A DNA stretch of 64,000 nt from Meandrina meandrites (lineage: Eukaryota > Cnidaria > Anthozoa > Scleractinia > Meandrinidae), in assembly GCA_963693305.1 (NCBI GenBank), contig OY855904.1, positions 19,585,496-19,649,495 on the forward strand. Direction: 5' to 3'. This document shows, in pieces, positions 32,901 through 45,802 of the stretch. Position 1 is the first letter of the stretch. Each line of letters starts with the position of its first letter. Under the pieces are notes generated by a model. That model did no database searches. It saw nothing but the letters and a program-made list of their open reading frames with translations, and was not told the origin of the DNA. Position numbers and translations under genes: made by a program.

Positions 32901-34100
32901 GTCAAAACGACTGTTTAGCTGTAACTGACGTAGTCGCCCAACCGTTAACCCAAGTATGATCAAAATCAAATTTCTCCATACAGCATCATGCACTGTCAAG
33001 AAAATACGTATCGAGAAATTTTCAGAACTTATGACTGATATTAAGGAGAGTTAATGATTTGAACACGGCCTGAAAAGTTAAACAATGAAGTTGTTGTTCG
33101 GTGGCATGGTAAATTTCAAGTTTTATTTTCACAAATTTGAATTTTGAGATATTTCACTGACTGTACTGCTGCTATTGGGAGATAAGAGAATCTACAGAAC
33201 ACATGATAATGAAATTCAAATCCGATCAGGAACAGTGCACAAGGAATGTTTAATTTTTCGATTCATAGCGTCCTTGCAAAGTTCAGTGATTTCAAGTTTC
33301 CATTTAGAGCTCGTTTCTGAGCGTGTCGATAAATTCGTAAGCTAAGCCGGTACTCAAGGACCTTACTGGTGAGCACAGCTGTACTCGTTAACAAAGCGTG
33401 TTACAGTCATTCCAAAACAGACAAGAGCCCTGTGCTACAAATGAACAGTTGGCCTCGTGTCGAACTTATGAGTTCGATAAGTATGCCCTCTTGACAGCAA
33501 CTATCAACATGTCTTCCAGCGCGTAGTGACCCTCGCTACATGTCAAAGTGCCGTTGCATGGAGTGGTTTGTGCAGGTATGTCTTATATTTTTTATCACAC
33601 GCAAACGATGTTCTCTCCGCCAATCATTCAATAAGGCATTTTGCATTGTTTTTACACGACGTTTCTCAGTCGTGTCTTTGAAGGTTTGTTTTGTAAAGAT
33701 TTTTAGATGACGACATCATTGTCAGATTTAATACTGAAACCAGTCCATAAGTATAACATACAAAAATCCCCGAAAATGTGTGTTTTACATAGCGAAGTAG
33801 GAACAAGTCACTGACAAGTCTGTCGATAGTCGCTGTGAATTCCTTTGTATTTTATTTATCTACGTTTTTCCTTCGTTAGCCGTTGTTCTCTTCGGTTTTA
33901 ATTCGTGTAGATATACAATTCGTTTTAAAATCTTGCCGTCAATTTTAGGCAGCAGACTAAACATGACTAAAGCAACCGGTGATTTCTTCCTGAGCAACCA
34001 ATTCGAAACCAATAGAACAGTTTCTTTTTACATCGCAGGCCGTTTGCTGAACTGGACACTCATCCGCCGGATACTCGAGAAAGCCGAGCAGTGTATTCTC
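30000..34100. other. Intergenic, no convincing gene
   Basis: It contains upstream sequence of the GPCR (minus strand), a stretch with a C run near 31270, and small frames without family signal. A 91-codon minus-strand frame at 30046-30321 stops 51 bases before the GPCR start and could be an upstream ORF in its 5' UTR. Nothing else is supported. Confidence 0.45.
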
Positions 34101-34139
34101 ACCTGTACACTACAATAATTTCTTCAGCTTGATTTTCGG

Positions 34140-34950
34140 TGAGCTTGTCAGTTTGCTCTCTGAGTTAAATTTCAACCTTTTGTCCGATTCACTCGGTGAG
34201 GTTAGCGACATAAATTGCTGGTTAAAATTCGGCCTTTTCGCCGTTTGTCTATTGTCCAAGTTTATTTAGGTTATTTGTCTGTGTTCGGTTTGGATAGTTT
34301 TGGTAGTTTTCTGACGTCGTTAATGCTCTTGGCTGCTTGTTGGCTAGCTAGGTAAAAGGCAAACTAATATTTTAGGCTATTTATCGATTGCCCAAGATGA
34401 AACTTCAGCCGTTTCTCTCTTTTCAGTTTGATGGCGAGAATGGAGAAAATTTTTTACTTCGGTTAATTAATTTTCTGGCGCGTGTGCGGTTAAGGTAAAA
34501 GAGAATTTGGGCAATTTGTCTGTTGACCGAATTCAATTAATCTGCTTTCAGTTTGACTAGTGGGCTGAGACACCTTTTGCCAATTTTTTCAACTGAAATT
34601 TGGCTTATTTTGTTAGTTTGAATGGAAGAGTGTAGAGGAACCTCAGTCAGTTGTCAGTTGTCTGTTAACCAGCTCAGTACCCTCATGTGCAACACCGGTA
34701 TTAATACCACTATCGGCATCGAAAACGTCCAGTAAACACAGTTCATTTTCATTATTACCAAACATTTTTCAAGAAAGGAAAACACATAAATCAGTAAAAT
34801 TCAGCTCTGTAGTCTACCGGTTAGCCCGAGGTGGTATATATGTGAAGTTTCACATGAGTAGAACGTAAATTTCGACAAGTTTTCAGTATCAATTTTTTCG
34901 GCCGCTATTGTTAACGAAAGCTTGCCTACGGTAACGAATTAGGTTATTTT
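34140..34950. repeat. Long diverged direct repeat, copy A
   Basis: It shares, in order, motifs with copies near 36040-37000 and 38600-39720: 'tttgtctgt.ttcggtttggat', then 'ggtggtatatatgtgaa', 'aacgtaaatttc.acaagtttt', and 'gcctacggtaacgaatt'. This is the most diverged of the three. No frame is conserved. Confidence 0.55.
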
Positions 34951-35196
34951 TTTTGGATTTATAAACATGGCATGAATTTCTTGTTCGTCAAACCTGGTTG
35001 AATTTACAATAAACACAATTTCTGGATCGAAAAATGTCTTCGTTACTTAGGCGAAAACTGGCCAAAATTGTTTTTTTTTTTAATATGATATATCGATAGG
35101 CACTTAATCATAGTCAAGCACTAATTTGACCCGGCGATAACTTAGCACATAAAGTTCTGAAGTTTCTATTGTAGGTCAATTTGGTTTCAGTTCAGG

Positions 35197-35388
35197 TTAA
35201 ATCTGTTTCCAACCTAGGTTAATCGGTTTCAACTTGAGGATAATAAAGATAATACTCTTTTAGTCACTTAAAACAATTTGAATTTATTTATTGGGATTTC
35301 TTTTTTAATAAATCAAAATTCTTTAATGTTATTGTAAAATTATTATCGTCAGTTTGAAACAGATTAACCAGATTTAACCTGAAAAAGC
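35197..35388. repeat. Fold-back element of about 190 bp
   Basis: The arms 'ggttaaatctg ... ggttaatcggtttcaa' and 'ttgaaacagattaaccagatttaacc' are inverted with small gaps, around an AT-rich centre. It lies between copies A and B of the long direct repeat. Confidence 0.55.
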
Positions 35389-36039
35389 AATGGACTTACC
35401 AAGAAAAAAGGAAGGGACGTCTTAAGTAGCGTGAAAATGTTCAATTATTAGTATACCGCGAAAGTAGCGAGTACCCTCTGAAAATAACGACAATGTTTAA
35501 CGACGCTCCGATAATGCGACTTGCTGAAATATACATAATGAAAATAACCCGTAGAACAAGCTATATAAGTATCAATAGGATCTGATCTGTTTTAGATTAC
35601 TCTTATTCCAGTATTTTTATTCAAAATATTTTCTTTTATGAGATATGGTTGGCATATTTTCGCTCCCCGAAAGCCAGTTGCGACCACCAAATTCGAACTT
35701 TCGAAAGAAGCGATAGAAAAAAAAAAAACTGCTAAATATGAAAGTAGCAAGGTTCATAATTCAGGAAATTTACGGTAGTCGCTCGACTCTATTGAGTTAT
35801 TTTTTTTGGTACACGACGTCTCTCAATCAAGCAAATGAAGGCTTGTTTGATCATAGGCAACAGCACTCAAAGATCCCTGGTGATATATATTTGTATAGTC
35901 AGTCAGTCGCTATAAATTCGATCTTATTTTCTATATGCATGTTTGCTTTCTTTAGCCCAAATACTGTTCGTTTTTTACGATAGGTTTCACCACTTTTCTA
36001 GGAACACTTGATTCATTAAGCGGTCAATTTTCAGTACTC

Positions 36040-37000
36040 GGTAATTTTTTTAAAATTTAAAATTATTATTCTGAAAATAATTGTCTTAATTTTCGGTCAT
36101 TTGATGTATGTGTGTTATCCTTGTGTCTCCTGTTTTCAGTTTCTGTTGGGTGGTGAGCTTAGCGGCATAATTAAATTTAGGCCTGTTCTTGGTTTAATGG
36201 CTGAAGTATTTTTGGTCATTTGTCTTTGTTCAGTTTGGATCATGAGAATAGAGAAAATGTTTCCGTTGGTGTTTATCGTTTCAGCCGTTTGTTGATTAGC
36301 TAAAGGCAAACTAGCTGAACAATTTTTGGCCATTCACTGCAGGAAACTTATCTATTGTCCATTAAAATTTATCTATATTGCTAAAATTTCGGCCGTTTGA
36401 CTGCTGGATGGCGAGGAAAGGTTTCACTGTGGCAGTTATATAGTTTTAAGAATCTTTTTAGACGATTCGGGCTATTTTTGTGTTGTGCGTGTTGTGTTTC
36501 GACCGTTTGCCTGTATTCATTTTGAATCATGGATTAGAGTCACATGTCCTTTGGTCAGTTGGTTAATAATTTTGTTTGTTGAGATTAAGGAGTACAGGTA
36601 CATTGTATCCGACTTCAAATCGCGAGACATTGATCTGCTGTCAGCCAGTTTTACTTTAGCGAAATATTTTATTATTTGTCAGTTTTCTGTTAACCCCATC
36701 AATACCCTGTTGTGTTAATACAGATATCTCATGTAAAAGAATCACCAACCATTTTCGGTTGATCTGTCTTCTTTGTTATTGGATTACCAAACATTTTTCG
36801 AGCAAGGAAAAAATATAACAGGAGCAGTCCTCTAGTCTGTCTTTTAGGTGGTATATATGTGAATTTTCGGGTTAATTTGTGAGAAGAACGTAGATTTCCA
36901 CAAGTTTTATTAAATTTTCAACAGCTTTGAAAGATTGCCTACGGCAAAGAATTCGGTTATTCAAATTACAAACTTGATATGATGAATTTCGTGTTCGTCA
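36040..37000. repeat. Long direct repeat, copy B
   Basis: About 90% identical to copy C in its best part (36100-36360 against 38780-39050), for example the shared ctgttgggtggtgagcttag and gccgtttgttgattagctaa. The internal motif 'cggccgtttg' recurs several times, so the unit itself may have grown from a shorter repeat. Confidence 0.7.
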
Positions 37001-37281
37001 TACTTGGGTGATTAACAGTAAACTCAACTACTCCTGAAACGAAAAATCTCTTCGTAAAAAGCGGCAACTGGCGAAATTGCTTTTTTGTACGATATAAATA
37101 ATCGGTGAAATGAAAAAAATGCCACTCCACCGTTTTATCGGGAAGCTAGATGAAAATAAAGTAGCTTGTGGTACTGAGCAACTTATAGTGGAGTACTGAC
37201 TATTGTGTAAAAAAAAGCATCATTGTCAAATAACCAAAAGCTAGAATACAGCATTAAATGATCCCTAAAAATGTAAAGATT

Positions 37282-37378
<97 letters not shown>
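37282..37378. repeat. (TAA)n microsatellite, 97 bp
   Basis: An uninterrupted TAA tract of about 32 units lies between copies B and C of the long direct repeat. Confidence 0.95.
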
Positions 37379-37379
<1 letters not shown>

Positions 37380-38599
37380 GGACAAGCCGGGACCAGCCAA
37401 GAGTACCTGACGAATCATTTAGGTGGAATATCCATATGTTCGAAAGGCCTCTCTTCAGACCGGAGTAAAGTGTAAAAAAACAACTATAGAGTTTTCTTTA
37501 GTGGAATACGCAGGATAGTTTTAACTTTCGTGATATGGGGTACATGTTGCCTGTTGTTTTCGGAGGCAAAAAGGCCAGCTACGAGATCTGGGAAAGGCTA
37601 AAGCTGCTCATTAAATCGGGTAGTTATTTCTCTTTTCTTCTCTTGCCACTTAAATACTGGGCTACAAAAATATCCGAATAGATCAAACTGTGTTAGTTTA
37701 CTCAAATATCCCTCTGAAAGCCCCCAATTAAACGAAAACAGAAAATAGAAAAAAACGACATTCCATTTCTTAAATTTCCTAGTTGCGTCGTTGCCAGTCT
37801 GTCGAACAGTAAGTCGTCATGATTTTGTATACGCAGTTTCCTTATTTAATAATCACTGGTTTACGTTACTCTTGCTCAAATACATGTCTATATGCCCGGC
37901 GGTCATTTTAAACGCTGCCGTCAATTTTTTTACCAGCCAGCTGAATCAACCGGGATCGGTGAACTAACAATTTAGTTAAGTGGTCGGTTTACGGTAACTC
38001 GGATAATAATTTTTCTTGTATCGTTTTTCGTCGAAATAATTAAAAAATAGCTGACCATCGTGTAAAGCGTTGATTTTCTTAATGTTTTGATTGACTAGGT
38101 GTCCGATATATGCTTGCCTTCTTTATATGTGACACTACTTTCTTTTGCTACACACTTCCGAGCTTAGATATCTTTCAAACAATAATTCATTCTTTGCCCA
38201 CTAAATATTGACTTACATGTACAATGGTGATTATTTTCAAATATTCCGTTATAACAAAAGATATTGAAGACATACGAATCGAATACGATATCTTTCAACT
38301 TCCTACAGAAAAACTAAAACTGCTAGAAGCGGGAGGTATGAAAAATCATGATCACTTCTTGTGAGTTATATACTCTTGTGAAAATGCGAAGAGAAGAAAC
38401 CTCTGACTGGTCCGATAAATTTACTATAATGTTTCGACCATTCGGTCTTCTTGAGATAAAAATTAAAAACTAAAATGTTTATACTATTTACAATCTTTTT
38501 CTCTCTCTTTTTTTAATTTTAATTTTCTTATACAACGATAGGTGTCACCACTTTTTTAGTCTGTCAACTGAAGGAACAATTGATTCATTAAGCGGTCAA

Positions 38600-39720
38600 T
38601 TTTCGGTACTCGGTAAATAATTTCCGGTTTTGATTCGTTTAGTTGCAGGTCGTTTGATTAATTGAACATTGAATCCTGTGGTTTTTCAGTAAGACCGTGA
38701 GAGCAGTGCGTTCTGAAAATATTTTGAAAATTAAAATTATTATTCTGAAAATAATAAATTTTGCCTTAATTTTTGGTCATTTGATGCATGTGTGTTATCC
38801 TTATGTCCCCTGTTTTCATATTCTGTTGGGTGGTGAGCTTAGCGATATAATTAAATTTCTGCCTTTTCTTGGTATAGTGGTCGAAGTATTTTGGGTCATT
38901 TGTCTTTGTTCAGTTTGGATCGTGAGAATAGAGGAAATGTTTCTGTTGTTGTTTATAGTTTCAGCCGTTTGTTGATTAGCTAAAGGCAAACTAGCTGAAC
39001 AAATTTGGGCCATTCACTTCACTGCATGAGACTTATCTATTGTCTATTAAAACTTATCTATTGCTAAAATTTCGGCCGTTTGTCTGTTGGTTTGGCGAGG
39101 AAAGGGAAAAAGTTTCAGCCGGCGCGGTTATATAGTTTTAAGAATCTATTTAGCTGATTCGGGTCATTTGCTTGCTGTATGTCCCAGTTAAAATTCGACC
39201 GTTTGCCTGTTTTTTTATCTTGGATCATGGATAAGAGACATCTGGCCTTTTGTCAGTTAATTAATAATTTTGTTTGTTGAGATTCAGGAGCACAGGCACA
39301 TTGTATCCGACTTCAAATCGTGAGTCTTTGATCTCTTGCCAGTTTTAGTTTAGGGATATATATGTCAGCTGTCTGTTGAACCCATCCATCCCCTCGTGTT
39401 AATACTGATGTCTGCATGCGAAAAGTCTACCAAACCATTTTCAGTTGATATGTTTCCTAGTTGTTTCTTTGTAAGTGTGATAACCAAACATTTTTCGAGC
39501 AAGGAAAAAAAATAAACCAGTTTTAAAATCCAGCTCTGTTGTCTGTCTTTAGGTGGTATTTATGTTATATGTTAAGTATCGGTTAAGAATTAGTAAGATA
39601 ATTTGTGAGAAAAACGTAAATTTCCACAGGTTTTATTAAATTTTCAACAGCTTTGAAAGATTGCCTATGGCAACGCATTAATTCAGATTATAAACTTGAT
39701 ATGACGAATTTCGTGTTCGT
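38600..39720. repeat. Long direct repeat, copy C
   Basis: It starts with the shared 'aattgattcattaagcggtcaattttcggtactcgg' region also found at about 36010 and ends with 'ttgcctatggcaacgcatta' and 'gacgaatttcgtgttcgtca', shared with copy B near 36950-36995. The spacing from B to C is about 2.65 kb. Confidence 0.7.
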
Positions 39721-40750
39721 CATACTTGGTTGAACCGTATACACTTGCTTGGCCCGTTGAAAGAATGCAAGTCTTAAGTTCATTTGCTGCTGCTCTCTTT
39801 TCTGTTTGGCGAATTCGAAGCGATTACACATCGTTCAGAAATTGGTTAAGTCTAATAAGCATCTGAAAAGAAAATCTTGTTTATAGCAAAAGCAAAATAC
39901 TTATTCAGTTCTTAAAGGGTAAGAAAATAAAAAAACTTTCTGCACAATTCAAGTCTTTATATTTTTTATTATAAATAAAGAGGATAAAATAGTTTGCACA
40001 ACTGAAACGTTTTTTGTGTTTCGGACACAAACAAGACAAACTTTTTGTCCACAACAATTAATGTTGCGCGCGCAGGCAAACAGGAAGTTTGTGTCCTCGT
40101 TTCCCATCGCCTTTAGATACACTTTCCAATAACAGTCCTAAATCAACAAACTCTAGGCATCCTAAAACTTTCAACACTTTTTTCCGATTTTCTTTTGGCT
40201 GTCTTGTTGGCAAGAGATTTCTTTTCTCGCCGGTATTCATTTCGTTATGCTTGCTCGTTATTGGAAAGTACCTTTTCGAAAAAGAAGAAAAAAAACCAAC
40301 TTTTTTGGGGGTTATCTCGATAAGTGACAGTCTTATGCAAGGGCTTGAAAAAACTGTCGCTACCCCGAAATGTGCGCGCATTCAAAGAGCGTAGCTATTT
40401 TAAGTATTTTCTTCTTACTAATCTTATTTTAACATTTATAAAATTGTGTGCTGCAGATTAACTCAAAAAGCAGCTGTATATTGAAATTTTAACGGTCTAA
40501 AAAACAAAATAACGTCTCCAGTAGAAAACAATAGTAACAAAAAGTTTACGTCTTGTGCCTTGCGGCTGTGTTAAGTTACGCGAAGGTTTTCATGTTATTG
40601 AGTACATTAATATTTATTGCAACTCAAAATAGTGAATCTTTGTTAGCCGTTCCTATAAATTGCCATAATTTGGCTTGTTTGCACAATTCCATTTTTGCCG
40701 AGCAAAGAAGAGCGACTCAAGGCAGACGATTTGAATTACAATTCCAGAAG

Positions 40751-41955
40751 ATGATGATTACTCAGTTGACCTCAGTCCTTGTGGGCATATTTTTGCTTCA
40801 GTCCACTGTTGTCGGTAAGGTGACTCGCCTGAAGTTTCTTGCTCTTGATTAATTTCTTTTTTTTTGTCTCGCTTTTCTACATGCGCCCCCTCCGTTCGCT
40901 TGAAAATATTAGATATTTTAATTTCGTTTTCGAGGAAGCGAAATCTTGGCAAAAAACAAACCGCGAATGATGGACGTATGTGTACATTTTCTTAATCCTG
41001 TCAAAGAACAAACAGAGTAATAACAAAAAATTAACTTTTTCGTCATTCTCATTTCTCACACAGATGGTGAAATTGATGAAGTCTTAGAAATGAAGATTGC
41101 CAATCGCAAATTTCAAGCCTCTCGTTCTGTAATATGCGCAATGCTAAAGAAAGCAAACCTCGAGGGTCGCGGATATACTGAAGAAGCTATCACCATACTG
41201 GCGAAGCGGCCCGCAAGTAAACCGGGTTTTCAGGCAAGTCATTGTGTGTGTGTATTTGTATGATGTAAGTCATTAGTTTGTTACACAGCCAGTGGAACAG
41301 CCAGTGTGATGTAATTGTAATGACGATCATGCAGATTTACAACAGTCTCCGTCCTGATTAAGAATCATTGTGTATATTCTTTTCATGCATATAAACTAGC
41401 TCTTGTTTGCATTTTTTTCTAACGACCATGCATTCATCTCTTTCTTGTCCAGACATCGTACCGGTACTACAAATCAGTGCACTGCTCACGCAAAGGCATG
41501 CTAGAGGTTGTGCAAGAATTAAAATCTTCATTGCCAGGTACTGACTTTGTATAACGTGAAATGTAGTCGGCCAGTCAGTTAGATCAATGCTTATTCTAGT
41601 GATATTGTTTATTAACCCAGGGTGTTATATTTTACCCTTCTTAGGTGCTGTTGAAAAGGAGACGACTACCAAGGTACGAGACGAAATAAAATTCAGGCAT
41701 CTGGACAACATGGGGCTGTGCAAAGTGGGACTGGAAATTTACTTCAACGATGATGTGGGTTGCAGCATGGGACGCAGTAAGCGGGGACAACATCAAGTTA
41801 CAGTTTCAGTCAACCTCGGCATTATCAGTGGCAGTTACACCTACACATCCAGTAGCGAAGACAAAGACAAAGACAAAAGCGAAAGCAGCAGCAGCAGTAG
41901 TGGCGGTAGTAGTGGTAGTAGTGGTAGCAGTGGCGGTGGTTTCTGGCGCAAATGA
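40751..41955 (+). CDS. Unrecognised small secreted protein with Ser/Gly-rich tail (4 exons)
   Basis: Exons 40751-40814, 41064-41233, 41453-41537 and 41645-41955 give 630 bases, 209 aa. I start at MMITQLTSVLVGIFLLQSTVV, a textbook signal peptide that fills exon 1, although the frame is open upstream to 40553. Intron 2 has a GC donor (CAG|GCAAGT), the only choice that keeps all phases. The mature protein has four cysteines (C46, C89, C132, C146), enough for two disulfides, in an alpha/beta-like region ending NLGIISGSYTYTSSS. It finishes with an Asp/Lys repeat (EDKDKDKDKSE) and a Ser/Gly tract ending GGGFWRK. I know no family with this layout. Secreted, low-complexity-tailed proteins are common among lineage-restricted cnidarian matrix, venom-gland and mucus proteins, but the sequence does not pick one. 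AATAAA follows at 42159. Confidence 0.8.
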
Positions 41956-42158
41956 ACTTCCCGAGAGAAGCTGCTTTAACACGGTAGAATGAGAAAACTT
42001 GTGTGATTAAACTGTGTCCATTCTTTGTTCCTGTTCAATTTTTGGTTTTGGGATAGATTAAGTTTTTGGATCACTGAAACGAATGGTTATTTTCGTATGA
42101 AAACTGTAGAAACTGTTTAACTGTGGAACTGTTTTTTTGTACTTACAATACAAAGTGG

Positions 42159-42164
42159 AATAAA
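42159..42164 (+). terminator. Poly(A) signal AATAAA
   Basis: The canonical signal lies about 204 bases after the stop codon of the 209-aa secreted-protein gene. Confidence 0.7.
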
Positions 42165-42918
42165 CTCACGGTTAAAATGGATCTTTTTGTCGCGCATGAT
42201 TATTGCAATACCTTTGCTTTCTGGTTTTATTATGTCCATTTTCCTTCTTTTTTATTTGTGCTGTTGCTGCAAACAAAATTCTTATAATTTTTAATGCGGT
42301 AAAGAGAATAATAAAATAACCCCTTTTCAAACCTTCCTCGTTGAATCCCAGCTCTCGTGCCCGTCACCCTAAAATCTGACATATTTTTACTTTGAGGCCC
42401 CATTCAGGGTCTACTTTCCTGATTGCACACATTATAAAAAAAAGCTGAAACCCCAGCTCAAATTTAACACAGCGAAAAGCGGGGACAAGGAAGTAATAAA
42501 ACGTGACATTAACAAGTCTACTAAATATGTGATCATATTACAATGGGACTTTTACTCGGGCGCTCTTTTAGCCTTCTACACACACGTTTTTTTGGCTCGT
42601 TACGCATTCTTCCCTCCCGCATTCTTCCGCATTCTTCTGTCCCGAGGCTAACGCTCTTTGGACTCCTCACGCAATTTCCTCTCCCACGAAAGCGGATTGC
42701 GTGACGAACCTAGGAAGTCTGCGACCCACTTCATAAAAAAGCTGAAATTTGGCAAGATTTCTGGCGACAGTGAATAAAAGTGAGATCCTCTAAACCTAGA
42801 CTATGAAAAGTCCCTTCAATTTTCAAAAATGTAAGGCTGCTCTGAAACCGCCCCATAGAAATTTTATTAACTTTACATCGGTGGTGAACAACTACATTAA
42901 TTTTTTGAGAGCAAAACT

Positions 42919-43075
42919 TTCACGGGGTCCCCGGATCCCGGGGTCTGTGGAAAACATGGGGAAATACGGGTTTCCAGGGTCTGTGGAAAATACGGGGCCC
43001 CCGCGGCCGGGTCTGTGGAAATCACGGGGTCCCGGGGTGTGGGAAATAAAGGGGGCTGTGAAAAGCACGGGGTCC
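42919..43075. repeat. Short imperfect minisatellite, GGGGTCTGTGGAAA-type
   Basis: About four units of roughly 40 bp contain ggggtctgtggaaaacatgg or close variants and the palindrome ggggtcccc. Frames through it are Pro/Gly-rich chance products. Confidence 0.7.
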
Positions 43076-43079
43076 CGCT

Positions 43080-44040
43080 TTTTAACACAAGAAAAGGAAT
43101 TATGCTTTGATTCACCTAGGGGTGGGATGCGACGGGTGCGTTTGCACCTCTCTGCCTTATGAGTGAAAAAAAGGAAATATATAGTGCTTGTGCTCCAATT
43201 CGCTAAGTGGCGTAGTTTAAAATTAAAGTCTGCCGTTTATAACGTAAATCTACCATTTGTAGATTTGTTACGCGACACATTTGTGGGCAAGGAACGCGGA
43301 CCCACAAAACGGCTGGAAATCGAGCCTATCTCCCTCCCCGCTCAGTCTTTTCATCCCGGGCCAACTCGGGCCTGCATGTACAATGTTGGGCCAAAGGCGT
43401 AACTTCGAGAGGGAATGGGAAGGAATATGTTGGAATAGGACTGGAACGAGCTCGAACGAGCATGGCAAAGATGTCAAAGATGACAAACACGAACGAGCGC
43501 GAACAAGCGCAAATCGAAGGGGCGTCCCCTCGATTTATTTGAACTTGAGGGAATTTTTAAATCAAATGGCAAAAGAGAGCTACAGTACGTCTACAGTGCT
43601 CTCATTCAGGGAAAGATGGATTTGTTCACAAGGCTCTGTATGCATGGACGTCATTAATCCATTCTTGTATGTACCAAACGGGGATTTCTACCACTCATCA
43701 TTAAGGTAAGTCAAATCAAAGGAGACCAAAGCCTGCCAAACATTACTAATCTATGGAGATTTGAACTGAAAATTGCAATTTTAACAATTGTTAGTTTTAG
43801 TTTTAGTTTTAGTGCGGATATAAAATGGAAAGACCTATAAGCTGCAGGATTAATAATTTCAAATCACTCAAATCTTGTTGAAGCACCTTTGAATGACAAG
43901 AAATATTAAACACCAAGTATTTTTGAGATCATTCCCTCGAAATAAAATTAAACATAAGATTTTTGTCAAACTTTATCTGTCATAAAATGTTTTGAAATAT
44001 ACAATTTTAACAGTAAATTTTAATTTTAATTGTAATTAAT
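43080..44040. other. Intergenic, no convincing gene
   Basis: A 142-codon frame at 43281-43709 has no recognisable domain and is crossed by another frame of similar length on the other strand. A (ttttag)n run lies near 43790-43812. Confidence 0.4.
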
Positions 44041-44041
44041 T

Positions 44042-44067
44042 GCCTTTTCTTTTAAAAAAGAAAAGGC
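44042..44067. repeat. 26-bp near-perfect palindrome
   Basis: gccttttctttt pairs with aaaagaaaaggc around two bases. Intergenic. Confidence 0.6.
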
Positions 44068-44173
44068 ATGGTCCCGGGTCTATTTACGAGATATTGTTGT
44101 CACTGGTTACCCCATAATTCCTTGTAATATCACCTAACAAACACATGTTTATTTAATCAGCTTGTGCATCTTT

Positions 44174-44407
44174 GAGGCCCTGCCTGGGTAAATTCCAACA
44201 AGCGACATGGCCCAAAAGGTAGCGACAGCACATAAAAGAAAACTGCGACAAATGACAACCCTAATGGAAAAACTTAAATTCCGACAAGGACGAACAATTT
44301 TCCTTCTATTCAACTACCGACAGCGACGTGAAGTGTGATAAAACAGTGACATGGGACATTTTTAAATTTAGACAAGCGACACGGGAATTCCCCCCTGGCA
44401 GGGCCTC
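44174..44407. mobile_element. 234-bp MITE with target-site duplication
   Basis: The terminal inverted repeat gaggccctgcc / ggcagggcctc is flanked by atcttt on both sides (44168-44173 and 44408-44413). The interior repeats 'gacaagcgacatggg'-type words. Non-coding. Confidence 0.8.
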
Positions 44408-45400
44408 ATCTTTCTGTAGGAACAGGAGTCACAGACAATGCATGTAATTTTAAAAGCAAATCTCAAAACAACATTATAGATTTATTATGTTAACAAGGAG
44501 CAATTTAATATATATGTTTTGGCAAAAATAATTGTAGCATCAGACGTAGACTGTCTGCAGTGCACATAATTTGTCAAGGTCATGATTTTATCTCCTTGAA
44601 GCAATAGAGCATTTTCACCGAGACAACAATATCGTTTTGCTTGCAGCAAAAACATCAACAAACTCAGAGGTAGTGGAGTAGGTGGATTTCAAGGAATATG
44701 TATTTTCCAAATTTCAACTTGGCAGTGTTCATTGCAGCCAAATTATTGGGAAAACAAAATTCAGAAAATTTCAAAACTTTGTATGGGTGTGCCATATCCA
44801 TATTCCACCTTGGTACACCAATATGGCGGCCAAAACTGTCTGCGAGAAGAAAGAAAGATTTTGCTACCAAATCATCCTTTGCATTTTGCAATACTGTAGC
44901 TTATCATTTTTAACTTACTGTAAGTATATCAGAAAAGCATTTTAAAGGTGTGGAAATATTGGTTTCTGTAACATAATTTTCAGATCACCTTGAGTTAGGC
45001 TGTCTCAAATTTCAAAATGCTTATCTCCAAAACAAAGTGCTCTACTGGCACAAGAATTTCCCTAGCAATTAGTGACATTGATGTCTGAAATATACTAAAA
45101 GAATTTTACTAGAATTTTAATGATGCCATGTGAAAACACTCTTTAATTACCCAGGCAGTAGCAGTGCCTGGGTTGAATTTTCGGGACTGTTTTTCCTCGT
45201 TCAGCCACAAATCGCCATCGTGGCTTTAAAGCGCATGCCTCAAGTCCCATCCTGTTCCCAGAGTCCACGTCCACAATCAAATGTCCCCAAGAGCCTGCTC
45301 TGAAAATGAGATTGCCTCATGACAACACAAGACGTTGTTTGGAATGATAACACACGAGTGGTAACTTAAAATTATAACTCGATGTTGTTTATCTTGTATT

Positions 45401-45519
45401 GATGTAATGCATATGAAATGATTCATATGTGAACTGCGGATATATATGAAGGTGATATGTGATCTTCGCAGTGAATTTCCAATTTAAGCAATTGGAATAA
45501 AGAAGCCTGAAAAAAATCA

Positions 45520-45553
<34 letters not shown>

Positions 45554-45768
45554 GATACCGGTGCGATGCTCTACCAACTGAGCTATGAAGCCACACATTG
45601 GGAGCGAGGTCAATTGTGAGTTCATATTTTCCCGTGAAAGGAGTGAAATGATGTAATGCATATGAAATGATTCATATGTGAACTGCAGATATATATGAAG
45701 GTGATATGTGTTCTTCGCAGTGAATTTCCAATTTAAGCAATTGGAATAAAGAAGCCTGAAAAAAATCA

Positions 45769-45802
<34 letters not shown>

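Noticed and set aside
33418..33528. Exon-like piece reading CATNEQLASCRTYEFDKYALL
   Set aside because: It ends at a stop after about 34 codons, with a weak acceptor and no partner exon.
37534..37610. Short frame MGYMLPVVFGGKKASYEIW, reminiscent of a fucosyltransferase motif
   Set aside because: Only a few residues fit, and the donor is poor; probably chance.
36101..38975. Similar 64-codon frames in repeat copies B and C
   Set aside because: The DNA identity is equally high outside the frame, so there is no sign of protein-level selection.
40058..40394. Overlapping frames of about 100 codons on both strands
   Set aside because: Neither has a domain, a signal peptide or good splice context; they may be promoter or UTR of the gene at 40751.
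43281..43709. 142-codon plus-strand frame
   Set aside because: Composition looks random and no family or splice support was found.
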